Of a stretch of DNA of 64,000 nt, positions 21,703 to 33,500 are shown piece after piece. Numbering within the stretch: the first letter of the stretch is position 1; every line of letters begins with the position of its first letter. Source of the DNA: Oscarella lobularis (lineage: Eukaryota > Porifera > Homoscleromorpha > Homosclerophorida > Oscarellidae); contig NC_089194.1 in NCBI RefSeq assembly GCF_947507565.1, positions 1,798,001 through 1,862,000 on the forward strand. Direction: 5' to 3'. A program made the translations under genes and the position numbers. Below the pieces are notes generated by a model. That model did no database searches. It was not told the origin of the DNA and was given only the letters and a program-made list of their open reading frames with translations.

Positions 21703-24205
21703 GTGTCTAAATACCATTTCTTCTTGAGAATAATACTCCGAAGCGACTTGACCCGATTTATAATCCAAAGATTCCTAAAAAACGATATAAATAGTATTGA
21801 TTTTTATTAGATTTTAAAACTCACCCCTCTCAACTTCAACATTTTCCTAAACTAGAAATCGTATTGAGTACATATAAAAATGCTCTGTATCAAGTCTACC
21901 TTTTTCTTTCGTTCAATTTCTTCCATGTCAATATTTCCACCTGCGCCCAATTGAAACGATTTCGGCTCTTCCGGATTCTCAACCTCGTCGTATTTCTTCA
22001 ATAAAATCTTCTCTTTCAGCTAAGAAAACGTCGCAGGGAAGAGACTTAGGCTGGGATATACACGTACCACTCCGTCTTCATCAACTTCTTCGTCTTCGTA
22101 GGGATTGTAGGCCGGTTTTCCTTTCTTTCTCTCTAAATTTTTCGCCACTTTTTCTTCGTCGACCATGTTGACGTTGACTAGGACGTCTCCGCCTACGTCC
22201 AGAACGTCTAGAATGCGTCGATTAAATAGGGTTAACCCTATTAGAAATTTATGAAAATTCAACCGGAATCTTTTAGTGTTAAGACGACACTTCGACCCTC
22301 CTAGAGAGTATTTATTTATTTATTTATTTATTTATTGCTTATGATTATTTGAATACCTGGAATTTTTCCTGATCGTGCTCCACTTTCAAACCTTTCAAAT
22401 CTTGGGCATTGTAATCCTGTTCCTCGTCCACTTCATCTAATTCATCCAATAATTTAGCCTGAAAACAAATATTAATATTAAGAGCTACAAAAGAATTCCA
22501 AAACGAGGGCCTAATCTTTAATTCTTAGGGCCTAAATATTAAATTGAGGGTCAAATCTTTGATTCTTAGGGCCTAAATATTAAATTGAGGGCCTAATCTT
22601 TGATTCTTAGGACCTAAATAATAAATTGAGGGCCTAATCTATGATTGTAAGGGCCTAAATATTAAATTGAGGACCTAAGCTTTGATTCTTAGGGCCTAAA
22701 TATTAAATTGAGGGCCTAATCTTTGATTCTTAGGGCCTAAATATTAAATTGAGGACCTAATCTTTGATTCTTAGGGCCTAAATTTTAAATTGAGGGCCTA
22801 ATCTATGATTCTAAGGGCCAAGGTATTAAATTGAGGACTTGATCTTTGATTCTAAGGGCCTAGATATTATAATTGAGGGCCTAATCTTTGATTCTTAGGG
22901 CCTAAATATTAAATTGAGGGCCTAATCTTTGATTCTTAGAGCCTAAATATTAAATTGAGGACCTAAGCTTTGATTCTTAGGGCCTAAATATTAAATTAAG
23001 GGCCTAATCTTTGATTCTTAGGGCCTAAATATTAAATTGAGGACCTAATCTTTGATTCTTAGGGCCTAAATATTAAACTGAGGGCCTAATCTTTGATTCT
23101 AAGGGCCTAAATTTTAAATTGAGGGCCTAATCTTTGATTGTAAGGGCCTAAATATTAAACTGAGGACCTGATCTTTGATTCTAAGGGCCTAGATATTATA
23201 ATTGAGGGCCTAATCTTTGATTCTAAGGGCCTAGATATTAAATTGAGGACCTAATCTTTGATTCTTAGGGCCTAAATATTAAATTGAGTGCCTAATCTTC
23301 GATCCTTAGGGCCTAAATATTAAATTGAGGGCAATACGAAAACGTGCATCAAATTTCCTCCACCGACAGTAACATAGGTGACGATAGTAAATACAAAGAG
23401 AACGACTTTCATAGTAAATACAAACCAGGCGTTCGAACGAGGCTATCAAATGGCAAGGGTGCCGCTCTCTATTTCATGCCGTACGGCGAGGGGAATCATT
23501 GATCTATGTATATTATTCCTTACCCTTTTCTCTGCCAATTTCTTTTCTTCTTGAATTTTTCTCAACTTCGTAACCCAATCGGACGCACTTTCAGCTTCGC
23601 CGTCACCCAATCCTTTCACGTTCCTGGAGAAACAAAATAGATAATTAAATCACATACTAACTGTATATATATTTAATAATCACGTGCCCCAATTTTTCTT
23701 TGATCACCCGCGATTCTTTGAAATCGGCCAACTTCCGCCTCATCTAAAGAAAAAAGCCAATTTTTGCACTAGAAAGAAAGAAATCTAATATTTAATTCAA
23801 ACCTTTTCTTCTCGCTTTTTTTCTCCGATATTTTCAGTAGGAACAAACACGTCTTCTTTCTTCTTCGACGCGCCTTGACGAAGAAAAGTGTCGCGAAGCG
23901 ATTTTCAGCTCGCGATCTCACTTTTCTCTTCGCTTCCCGGTTCCGAGACGTCGAGAGGCTTTAGACCGAGTTTTTCCCTCAGTTTGCTAAAAGTGGAAAG
24001 GATAGGTTACGTATTTCGTGCTGAAATGAAGAGAAGAGACTTCGTTTCTTCGATGCTAAGCGACATATCGCCTCCGCTCGATTTTGGCACGGGTTCCGGG
24101 TCTAATAGGAGGTGATGCAGTCACTAGGAACATGTGCGCGACGTGCTAACCCTCTTCCATCGCTTCTGGCTGCGTTGCAGCGCTTCTATCTTTGCTTTTA
24201 CCCAT
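20167..24205 (-). CDS. SART1: SART1 orthologue, U4/U6.U5 tri-snRNP protein (Snu66)
   Basis: About 17-20 small exons. Exon 1 starts at ATG 24205 ([18 protein letters not shown]) and splices to one reading MSLSIEET, which joins [13 protein letters not shown]. The junction restores [17 protein letters not shown], the conserved SART1 N-terminal motif. Further exons give [38 protein letters not shown] (23524-23630), [18 protein letters not shown] (22368-22459) and [20 protein letters not shown] (22020-22262). The C-terminus reads [38 protein letters not shown], and [19 protein letters not shown], ending [13 protein letters not shown] at stop 20167. SART1 is needed to recruit the tri-snRNP for splicing in the nucleus. 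One intron seems to use a GC donor (near 23695) and another holds the 22.5-23.3 kb minisatellite. Confidence 0.95.
22495..23335. repeat. 41-bp minisatellite, about 20 copies, in a SART1 intron
   Basis: A head-to-tail array of a 41-base unit, roughly TTGAGGGCCTAATCTTTGAT followed by TCTTAGGGCCTAAATATTAAA. Copies differ by a few bases (GAGGACCTAA, CTATGATT, TCTAAGGGCC and similar). It lies between the exons ending near 23524 and beginning at 22459. There are no unique spacers between units, so it is a tandem repeat and not a CRISPR-type array. Each unit carries TTAGGG or a near match. Confidence 0.95.
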
Positions 24206-24466
24206 CGTTCGCTTGTGGCGCACGTGATTTCGAAGTCCCGTACGTGACAGTTCTTTCCGCAGTTTAATTAATTAACGAATTTATCATAGGAGGTGATGCA
24301 GTCACTAGGAACATGTGCGCGACGTGCTAACCCTCTTCCATCGCTTCTGGCTGCGTTGCAGCGCTTCTATCTTTGCTTTTACCCATCTTTCGCTTGTGGC
24401 GCACGTGATTTCGAAGTCCCGTACGTGACAGTTCTTTCCGCAGTTTAAAATTAACGAATTTATCAT
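24106..24466. repeat. Tandem direct duplication (about 181 bp x 2) covering SART1 exon 1 and its flank
   Basis: Copy 1 is about 24106-24286 and copy 2 about 24287-24466. They are nearly identical: one G/T change beside the start codon and a 4-base TTAA length difference near the right end. Each copy carries the complete SART1 first exon with its ATG (24205 and 24386), the GT donor and upstream sequence with CACGTG. Only copy 1 is followed by the splice acceptor ATTAG of exon 2. Confidence 0.95.
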
Positions 24467-24495
24467 AATAATTAGTCACGCATTTACAAATAGTC

Positions 24496-27400
24496 CTAAG
24501 TTACCAGAACCATGGGAGAGGACGGTCTCGACGTGCTACTTTTACTGACAATTGATACATTGTCTGCACCAGCACCACTTTCATCTCCATTACCGTCTTG
24601 CTCCTCCATTTTCACTTCGATTGCATGTTCTTGCTGAAAACGACGAACCCAATCTGGAATTTCATCACCGCCTCCTCCTCCTCCCCCTCCTAATGTGACG
24701 AAAACAATGGAATTTCAACAACAAAGTCTTAATAAATTTACCTGTAGGTTTTGCTTTGTTGGTTTTTTTCGGCGGTTGCGGAAGACCCGGGACTGTGAGA
24801 GTGTCGCCACCGACTGAGCCAGAGGTCGCTTGAAAAGCGTCATCTTCCTCTTCTTCATCGACTTCCTTCAGAGCATTATTATCCGTAATTGTTTCCACGG
24901 AAATGAAAGGCTAAACATACAATAGAAAAATGACGCATAGTAGTTGATTTTCTTATACCTGTACATTGAAAGATGGTTGGGACTTTCCGCTAGCTACTCC
25001 TACTTCTTTTGCAGCCCCTCCTCCTCCTCCTGAGCTAAGACCACTGTGAGATGAATCTAAAACCCCGAAAATAGACCGTAAAGAATTAACGCATGTATTA
25101 GCGCACTTGTTAGGGAAGGAGAGCTTCGTGAAGCGAGTGGATTTGGAGCGCGTACACTTAACGACTCTTCAGTCACACCAGGTAGAGGCCTAGACATAGA
25201 AATAAAACAGCAAGTGAATAATAGTAGTTCTAGGCTTTACTCTGGCTGAGGCGTAACAGAAATAGGCATATTGCTTAGACTAGTCTAAATAGATAGAATC
25301 GTAGACTCAAAATCTTTTTTTTCTAGTGGATTTTCTGACTCTGTTTCGGTTTCCTCTTCCCGTACGGTCCCTCATCTCTTTTTTCAACACCGCGTTTAAT
25401 CGTTTCATCTACGTACGTCAAATTTTAGCAAATACAACAAGAAGTATTTCCTTTTTACTTCGTCAGGATTCATTACGGTCATTTCTCCCAAAATCCCGCG
25501 CCTCCAATCGCTTGCACCGCTGCTCTTGACCAGCTAATACACCCATAACCTCAATCTAGTCTATGACTACTAATGCACGCCAACCTTTTTCGATTTCGTG
25601 TGACCCGGAGTGCTAAGAATAAAATTAAAACCATTTCACGCTCTCCCTGGGCTTTCTTACAGCGAAGACGGCTGCCTAATGTCCGAAACGGAGCCACTGC
25701 TCCGAGGAATAGACGGAACAAAGTTAAAAACGGGAGTTTCCGACTGCACAAAGAAGTAATTTGGGAGAATGACTAATGCAAAGGGAAGCGTACTACTATA
25801 GGAGTATTGGGAACGACGCCGGAGCTGTTGAGGCCCGGTAGCGGAGACGGAGGGGGTTTTGAGTCGTTGCCGTTTGATTCAGGATGATAAACTATTTTAA
25901 CTTTGACTTTTTCCTTGCCATTTTCTTCGGATAGTCGTGTCACGTGTTTAACCGGAAACCAGCCGACTTCTCCCGTTTTTTTCTTTCCCTTCATCCATCC
26001 CACGTCGGAAAGCTACGAAAAAATTAAATTAGGTTATTAATTATTAATTATTTTTTATTATATTATTATATTATACTTATTAATTAATTAATTAATTATT
26101 AATTATTCATTAATATTATAATTATTATATTTTATACTTACTTCTTCGAGGACTTCGACTTCTTCGCCTTCGTTTAGCGAAATTTCCGAATCTTTTGTCG
26201 ATTTAAAAGCCATCATGACTCGCACAATGTTAAGCGTCTTATTGGCAAAGCTCTTCAATTTTCGTCTCTTCTTTTGAAACTTTCGTTTCATTCTCGCCTC
26301 TCTCTGCGCCTCGAAAATCAAAGCGGAATTTTTCGAGACGAATTATTTACCTTTTGAACCGCCGATAAACCAAAGAGATCATCTTCATTCTCTTCGTCTT
26401 CCTCATCCCGTCGCAACTCGTAAGAAAGCCTCTCTGTCGATCGTTTAGGAGACGGTCTTACAAAGTCTCTCATTTCGACAGAATTTCGCTGAGACCCCTT
26501 TACAAAACCCCACAAAATAACCAACACTTTTTATATAATAAATATGTATTAGTATACGGATCTGCTTTTGATTCGCGTGGCGCTATTTCCCGGCTGAAAG
26601 CTCGGGCTTTTGGGAAGGTAATTATCGTCGTCGTCACTCGGAGAAACCTTTTAAAAACTCTGCAACTCTTACTAAACGAAGTCTCTAGGAGATTTACTTT
26701 GGAGCTTCCTAATAGCATGGCGAAAAATGCTTTGACTTTTTTCCACGTCGTCATTTCCTAGAATGAGACGTTTAGGAGTGATTAGAGCGCTAAAAAACGA
26801 ATGACTTCGTCTTCTTTCGATCTAGACGTCTCCGCTGAAAGTGCGGAAAATTTGTTGAATCCTTCGATCACCAACGTAACAAATAAACTAGCCAAAAACG
26901 CGATAAAACCCTAATCTAAATCGCTCTAATCACCTACTTCATAACTATCAAATTAATAAAAGAATAGGTGAAGACGAAATAGATTGCAGCTGCGCTTCCG
27001 GCTGTTTCCATGGCCTGTACACGCGTAAAAAAATACATATTTAATTAATAGATAATTATTTTACCGCATTCATAATGTCGTTCCAATTATTTGACGTCGT
27101 AATTTGAAACGTCATTAGAAGCGAGCAACGAAAATCTTCGTAGCCCAAATTGCATCCGTACTCCAAAATATCGTACGTTTCCACGACTTGCGCACTGGCT
27201 CGTTCCCTGTGAAACGCTTCGAGTCCAATTACGGAGAAAAAGTATCTAGAAACGAGTCGCAGGACGGAAAACAATACGCTATCGTATCCCCTTACAAGGT
27301 GACCAAGTAAAGAACCGTCAAATCCCATAAAATCGTACCGAAACTGACAGCCGTGTTGACGACGAGTTTTTTCAACTACATCGTCGTTTTTTTGGTATAT

Positions 27401-30163
27401 TTAAAATTCTGCTGAACGTCTTACCTCGGGAGGATTGAAGCCCAAACGAAGCAAAACACACAGAGACGATACGACAATTAGTATTCCCTTCGCACGAGTT
27501 CCCACGTCGGCGTACCAAGCGACATTCGCGCCCAGGGACAGAAAAACCTCAACGTAAAACTCTCAATTCGTACGGCAATATTTTGACGTCGTATTTACCA
27601 AAACTGCATCGATTATTTCCGCGTAGTTGCGAATTTCTAGGGACCCCCAGCCCACAGCCCTGAGGAGCATTTCAAAGAAAAAAAATCCAACGATAACCGT
27701 GCGAGGAACTATAGGGAAGTTTAGCTAAAGAATACAGAGAGAGAGAGCGGATCAATCCTACTTTGTACGCCTAATTCGACAGCTGACGTCATGCCCTTCC
27801 ACTTCAAACAGAACAAAACGCTAGTGTGTGTAAAGTATATAGACTTAGGAACTCTTTGTCTAAGCGAGAAGCGGACCTGTGTATGAATATGAGGAGGACA
27901 ATAAATCGGCCAAAACGAGGGTTTTCCACGAGTCGTTTGGCAAACGCTTTGAGGTGTTTTACGCAGGCGGCGTTGGGCTACAAATTGCTACTATAGCTAT
28001 GAGGAAATAATGAGGAAAAGGCGACGAACTATGATATCTTCGTTTTCTTTTTCGAATTCCGCCAGAAGTACCTGAAATAATTTAATGAGATTATGTTTTC
28101 TTACGTCATTTTTTTTCTATTGCCTCTCGTAAGTTTGTTGTCCATTGCCAAGAGTCGATGAATCCGTCCATTTCCGTGTCGATCGAATAGATCAACTCCC
28201 TGTTTTCTTCGTCGGAATTCTACGCGGGGAAAATAAGACGGTCACGTGACTGTATCACCTCATACGTTTGGTTTCAAAATGCGAAATAATTGCGCAAATT
28301 TCGGATCGTCACGAGGTAAGTCTCCTAGCAACCAATCCCACAAAAATGAAAAAGAGAAAAAATTAATTTCGCCTATTATACCTATTCCTATTGGATCTAA
28401 TAGATTCCAAGCTTTAGCCAATTCCTCTCGCTCTCTCGCTCTTTCTTCTTTAACGTGAACCTTTGCAAATGTCCTGTAGCCAATAATTACGTACTATTAA
28501 CATTGATATAAATATTTCTGCATACCAATAGGCGTCCACGATAATAGCCAGTAGAATGGCAGTTAAAATAAAAACGCCAATATAGATAAAAGCTCCGTAG
28601 AAGAACCAGCTCAGTTTAGTGTCATCCCAAGCGGGAAGAAAAAGATCCTAGTTGAAATTAATCCCAAGCGCCCACGTGCAATATATAATTTATAAGAAAT
28701 ACGGGATAGTTTTCGGTTGTCAGGAGAACAAAAAGCCTCAAAGCGGCAATGAGTAAATTGTTATAAGCGCTGCGGAATTAGAATTGATTTCAATGCGTAT
28801 AAGACTAACTGACTTACCCGCAATAAACGTTATCAGTAGAATTGCTGACAAGGCACGAAATATTATTATTATTCAAGGTAATTGCACTAGTGAAATTGGT
28901 ATTATTGTAAGCGACTGTGGAATTGACTTCCGCGCATTGATATTCATCCATGAACACGTGCAAACCAATGGCGGCGAAGACGAGAATAAAGAGCGCGATT
29001 CCCGCGAAAACTTTGCCCAATTTCACCAGAATCGAGACCAAAACCTGAAACAAAGTCATTTCAACGAAAAAATTAGACTTTACCCACCCCGAAAATGTGA
29101 CGTATGTTCTTCGCTTTGCAGAAGAGCATCGTTGCGCGAAGACATCGAAATACTCTTATGTAGTACTTAAAAAAAAACGGGAATTTTATAGAGGACAAAA
29201 TCTCTGACGTCAACTCACTTCCCCTGTGATTGCCCCAGCAATTTGAATCACAAAATCAATAGAAAACAAGATGAGAAGAACGAATTCTCCTCTATAAGTA
29301 TTTATCTATTGATTTTATAAGGAAAAGAGATTCGTGATGCTTACCTATTCCAAACGGTTTCCTTGAGAGTCCAAAAGACGTTCCAGTTCATAAAAACGAT
29401 AGTCAACGTAATGTCGAGAACGTAAACAAGAAGACAAACGGCGTTCAAAACGATGACGGAAGGATGTTCCCTAGGCAACGCGATGACGAGAACTTTTTCC
29501 CTAGTTGCTATCAACTAACTTTTGAACGGACGGTCGCTCGCCGAAAACGAGAAACGAATGAAGGACAACAGTGAAAAAAATCAAGCGATGAAACCATTTG
29601 TTATTAATTATGTGAAAACATCTAATTAATTAATTAATTAATTAATTAATAATTACGTGTGATTAGACCTTTGAGCGTATTTAGGCTTGAACATGGCTCG
29701 CGCTTTACCGTATCTTCCCCGTCCTTTGAGCGCGTCTTCGATGTGAGCCGCGGCCAAAACGAGTTCGCGATGTTCGCCTTGAAGATCCTCGAAGCGCTTC
29801 GTCAACTCGTCTTGCTAAAAACAAGAAAAGAAACGCGAGGTCCCCCTATCGAATCGAAGAGTCGCCAGACCGCACCCCGTCCGCGGAGGGAAGAAGAGCG
29901 AGCGCCGGCGTAAGCAAACCGAAACGACCGAAATTCTCGACCGACGATCGTCGCAAAAGCGAACGCTGTTCCTTTTCCTTCTTCTCCGGCGATTTTTTGC
30001 TCAAGAACGAGCGAACTTTGGGAATTTCCGATCGCGTTGTCGCCGTAGATGTCGTATCTTCGTCTGGTAGGACTTCCATGCTGATTATCGACTCTCTCGA
30101 GGAGCTGTGTCTCGTCGCTGCGCTTTTGCTATCTAATCTAGTCTCGAGAAGGCACTTTGACAT
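24496..30163 (-). CDS. Two-pore channel (TPC-like) with EF-hand-like linker and C-terminal SH3 domain
   Basis: Starts at ATG 30163 (MSKCLLETRLDSKSAA) with a Ser/Arg-rich N-terminus. Domain I: S1 WFHRLIFFTVVLHSFLVFGE, S2 VLNAVCLLVYVLDITLTIVF, S4 IRVFRCLRATMLF, S5 (28814-29059), pore RLFVLLTTENYPV, which is the TPC filter signature, and S6 FILTAILLAIIVDAYW. The linker has two EF-hand-like pieces (EELAKAWNLLDPIGIG; SIDTEMDGFIDSWQW). Domain II spans about 27970-26880 with pore MTFQITTSNNWNDIMNAV (27056-27328) and S6 LASLFVTLVIEGFNKF. The exons then continue in frame without an internal start: an acidic/Ser linker (RPSPKRSTERLSYELRRDEE), a basic helix (MKRKFQKKRRKLKSFANK), an SH3 (VRVMMAFKSTKDSEISLNEG, GWMKGKKKTGEVGWFPVKHV at 25773-26321) and Pro-rich, Gly-rich tails ending at stop 24496. 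TPCs release Ca2+/Na+ from endolysosomes. The SH3 extension is unusual. Confidence 0.88.
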
Positions 30164-30548
30164 CGATTTTTTAGGCGAGCGCTTGCTCCTGTCGCATCGC
30201 CGCCGAAAATAACTCCGTTACTATGTAGCAGCGGATAAACAAGAAAACAGTGACGTTTCGTTCAGCGACACTGCGCGGCGCGCTCTTAGCAAGTCTTTCG
30301 TATGGGCCAATGTGCCGAATTGACAAGTGTCGGGTCAGTGACGACGACTTGCGGAGACGGAGAACACACAACTGCTCTATCTATGTGACGTCACCTGGCG
30401 TCGTCAGCGACACGCGGGTCCCGTATAATGTAGGTGCTTACTTTAGGGCTGTAACCGCGAAAAAATAGAAAATGTCAATGTTCTTCTTAAGATTTTCTAC
30501 CACGCATGACGTAATTTATACGGGGGGTCGATTAGACATCCGAAAGGC
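30164..30548. other. TPC promoter and 3' flank of the SMP/C2 gene
   Basis: 385 bases without a supported gene, between two minus-strand genes. TGACGTCA-like sites occur (about 30387 and 30507). The plus-strand ORFs here have no recognisable protein features. Confidence 0.35.
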
Positions 30549-33500
30549 TTACCTCAAAGACAATTTTCTCTTTATTTTGGGAGGCGGAGACGGCAAGGGA
30601 GACGTTTGGCAGGACATGAGCAATTCCAGCTTCGCTTCTAGCGTTTAAAAATCAACATAAGACGATCCTGAAACGTTCGACTCACCATTTCCTATTCCCA
30701 GCCATTTTCTCGCCTGATTTTGCCCGTCAAAAAATTTCTCCAGCGTAACACTGTGCGTTCCTATTTGAATTCGACTGTCGCTTTTCAAATCGACAGTCAG
30801 GAGAGAGTCGTTCGGAACGCCGCTTTCCTTCACCTTAATTTAAAAAAAAAGTGGGGGGAGGGGGGAGGGGCAGTTTTCGGATTTCACACTTGAAACGTTT
30901 CCATCCATTCAGGAGTGTTGCTTCCTCGAACGCTTCTCGTTTTATGAATCACCGGACCTCTCGTATATTTTTCCAAACGACTTCTCTGACTACTGGGGCG
31001 ACTACGCGAAATCGCGTAAAAAAAATTCAAAAAAGTGCAAAAAAATTCTTACCTATTCAGACGAACTTTGACGTATAATTTTAATTTTTCTACGAGAACG
31101 AATTCATTGGAATCAACGCAAGAGTACAATATTCACCAATTTCTCCTTTTAGGCCCGTTGCATGAAGGACTGTCCCGCTGAGTCCATAAAACATCGTCGT
31201 TTGTCTCGACGAATTACTCGACGCTATACTAGGACGACGCTCGAAATGGTGCTCGGTCTTGGCGCCGCGAAACGAGCCGCGAAACGAGCCCGAAAGCGTG
31301 GGGACTAGAGCGAAAAAAAGGGACATACGTATCACTGATGTATTATCAGTTGTAGCACTTTTTCTGAAGCCTCTATCTTCGGGTTGCTTTTGACTAGGCA
31401 ATTCGGTCGTCCAACTATGAGTTTTGGGAAGTATACGGTCTGCGCGAATAATTCCGCGCTAGTTTTAATTAAAAATAAATTTTAATTGATTAATACTATT
31501 ATCTCCGTCGGCTTCATCAGAATCCGAACTGTCGCGTTCTGGACGAAAAGGAGACGATTCGGCTAGAGGAGACAAAATTCTTCGACCAATAGACGAAATC
31601 GAAGAGGCGTCCGTTTCAATAACCTAGACAACAAACTCGCTCTCAAAAGAAAATCAACGATATTTCTACGTCAAACAAACGGGCGAAATTTTGCAAGAAA
31701 GTTGCAACTTTCCGGAAGCGGAGCCCTCCAATGGAAACCACTCAGCTGGAGTATCCTATATAGAGATTAAAGTATTTATTGAATACCCCCGTATTGTATT
31801 TATCTACTTGATGCATTTTGATATGATCTAGTGTAAGTCTTAGACGTCCTAGAGACTCGTCCTGTAACATTTGTTTGTCCCAGCATTCCTAAAATCGCTA
31901 TCTTTTATACGGGAGCTCGTGACGTCATTGGTATGTACCAAAACTAAACTCGCTCCCGGTTGCAACATTTCGATTGTAACGGATTCATCCCATACGGGAT
32001 TTATGGAATTTTGAATACACTTTGTTGCGAAGAGACGATGATGATTGAGTTTGATTTCAACGTAGGGATCTCCAAATCCTCGGATTAGAACTATTGACTA
32101 ATTAATTAAAAAAGACTTTTTCTAATGAAACACCTCCTGCACTTCGAGGCAAAAGATCGCGAGCTTGATGAACAGTAATATCAATCAAGCCTTGATAAAT
32201 ATATAATTTAAAAACGACAATGCGAAATTTGGGAAATTTTTCACCGGAGGACGGCCTGTTTTTCTGAGGAGACGAAGACGAAGCGAAAGTCGCATAGCGA
32301 TCCGTCTATAAATTTTGATATTTAATTTAAAAATCACGTGATTTTAATACCTCTTTTTCCTGTAGTCTCCACGCCGTGTGCAGCATAAATTCCTTGACCA
32401 TTGGATCAGTCATTTGCTCCTCAAGAGCAAGTTCTTAATTAATTAATAAAAAATTCAAAATGACTAAATCGATTTAATTAATTAATATAGTACTTAACCT
32501 GATTGTTTCACGGATTCGACGGGACGAAAAAGAAGAGAAACGGAAATCGTCCCGGAAGGCAAAGAATCGCTCGAAAGAGAGTGAAATTGAAGCACTCTTT
32601 CCTTCACAAAATAATCGCCCTAGAATCCCCAATAGCCTTTATATTTAATTAATTAATTAATTTATTTATTTTACCTCGTGTATTGTTAGAACTGTGCAAG
32701 CGATTGGTTCGTGTAGAGACAATTTTCTTCGTTTTCCGCATAGGACAATTGTAATCGAAGACGAATAATTGACGGTTAAAAAATCCTGTTGGCTGTTCCA
32801 CTCGACTGAACGACGACAAGGCGCGTCATTGGACAGTAGAACCTTGATTAAATAAAGGTAAAAAATTCGGGAATTATCTATTGATTTTTGTACCAATTTT
32901 TTATTGGCTATAACGGCGCAGGAATAGAATTCAAAAGGGCAGGTTTGACCGTAAGAAAGGTCCTTTCCCGAGTGAAGAAAAAGCGTCAAAACTCCAGAAG
33001 AAACTGCCCCAGAAAAACACATAAAAAATAAAAATTATTCTATGTCTTTTGTGCATACCACGTGATGCTATAAAAGTAGCAGGAGACGCCATTGTAGCGA
33101 TATCGCCAGGCGAGCCTAAATGCGTGAATTCTAATTCCAATTCAATGTCGCAAAGAGAAGACGAAACGTTTCTTCGGCTAAATATATAGAGTCGCATTTT
33201 TTAATTGATTTTTATGGGTAAAATAATTGCTACATTTTTTTCACTTCGGATGGCGTATCTGAAAATTTTAATTGTCCGAGAGAGAAGCAATCCAAAGCCA
33301 ATAATTGACTCCAGTTCAACGATTTGCTTTTCACTTTAAATATCACCTTTTTAATTAATAATTAATTAATTAATTAATATGAAAATTTTTTTCTAACCTT
33401 GTCCAATTTTGAATTAGAAATGAGAAAGGAGTGGGTCACGTGCCACGAAGCATCACCCATTAAAATTCTAGATTTGTATTTTTGATTTTCTACTTGAATA

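Noticed and set aside
22495-23335. A repeat array that might be taken for a CRISPR or spacer array
   Set aside because: The units are head to tail with no unique spacers, and the DNA is an intron of a eukaryotic gene. It is a minisatellite.
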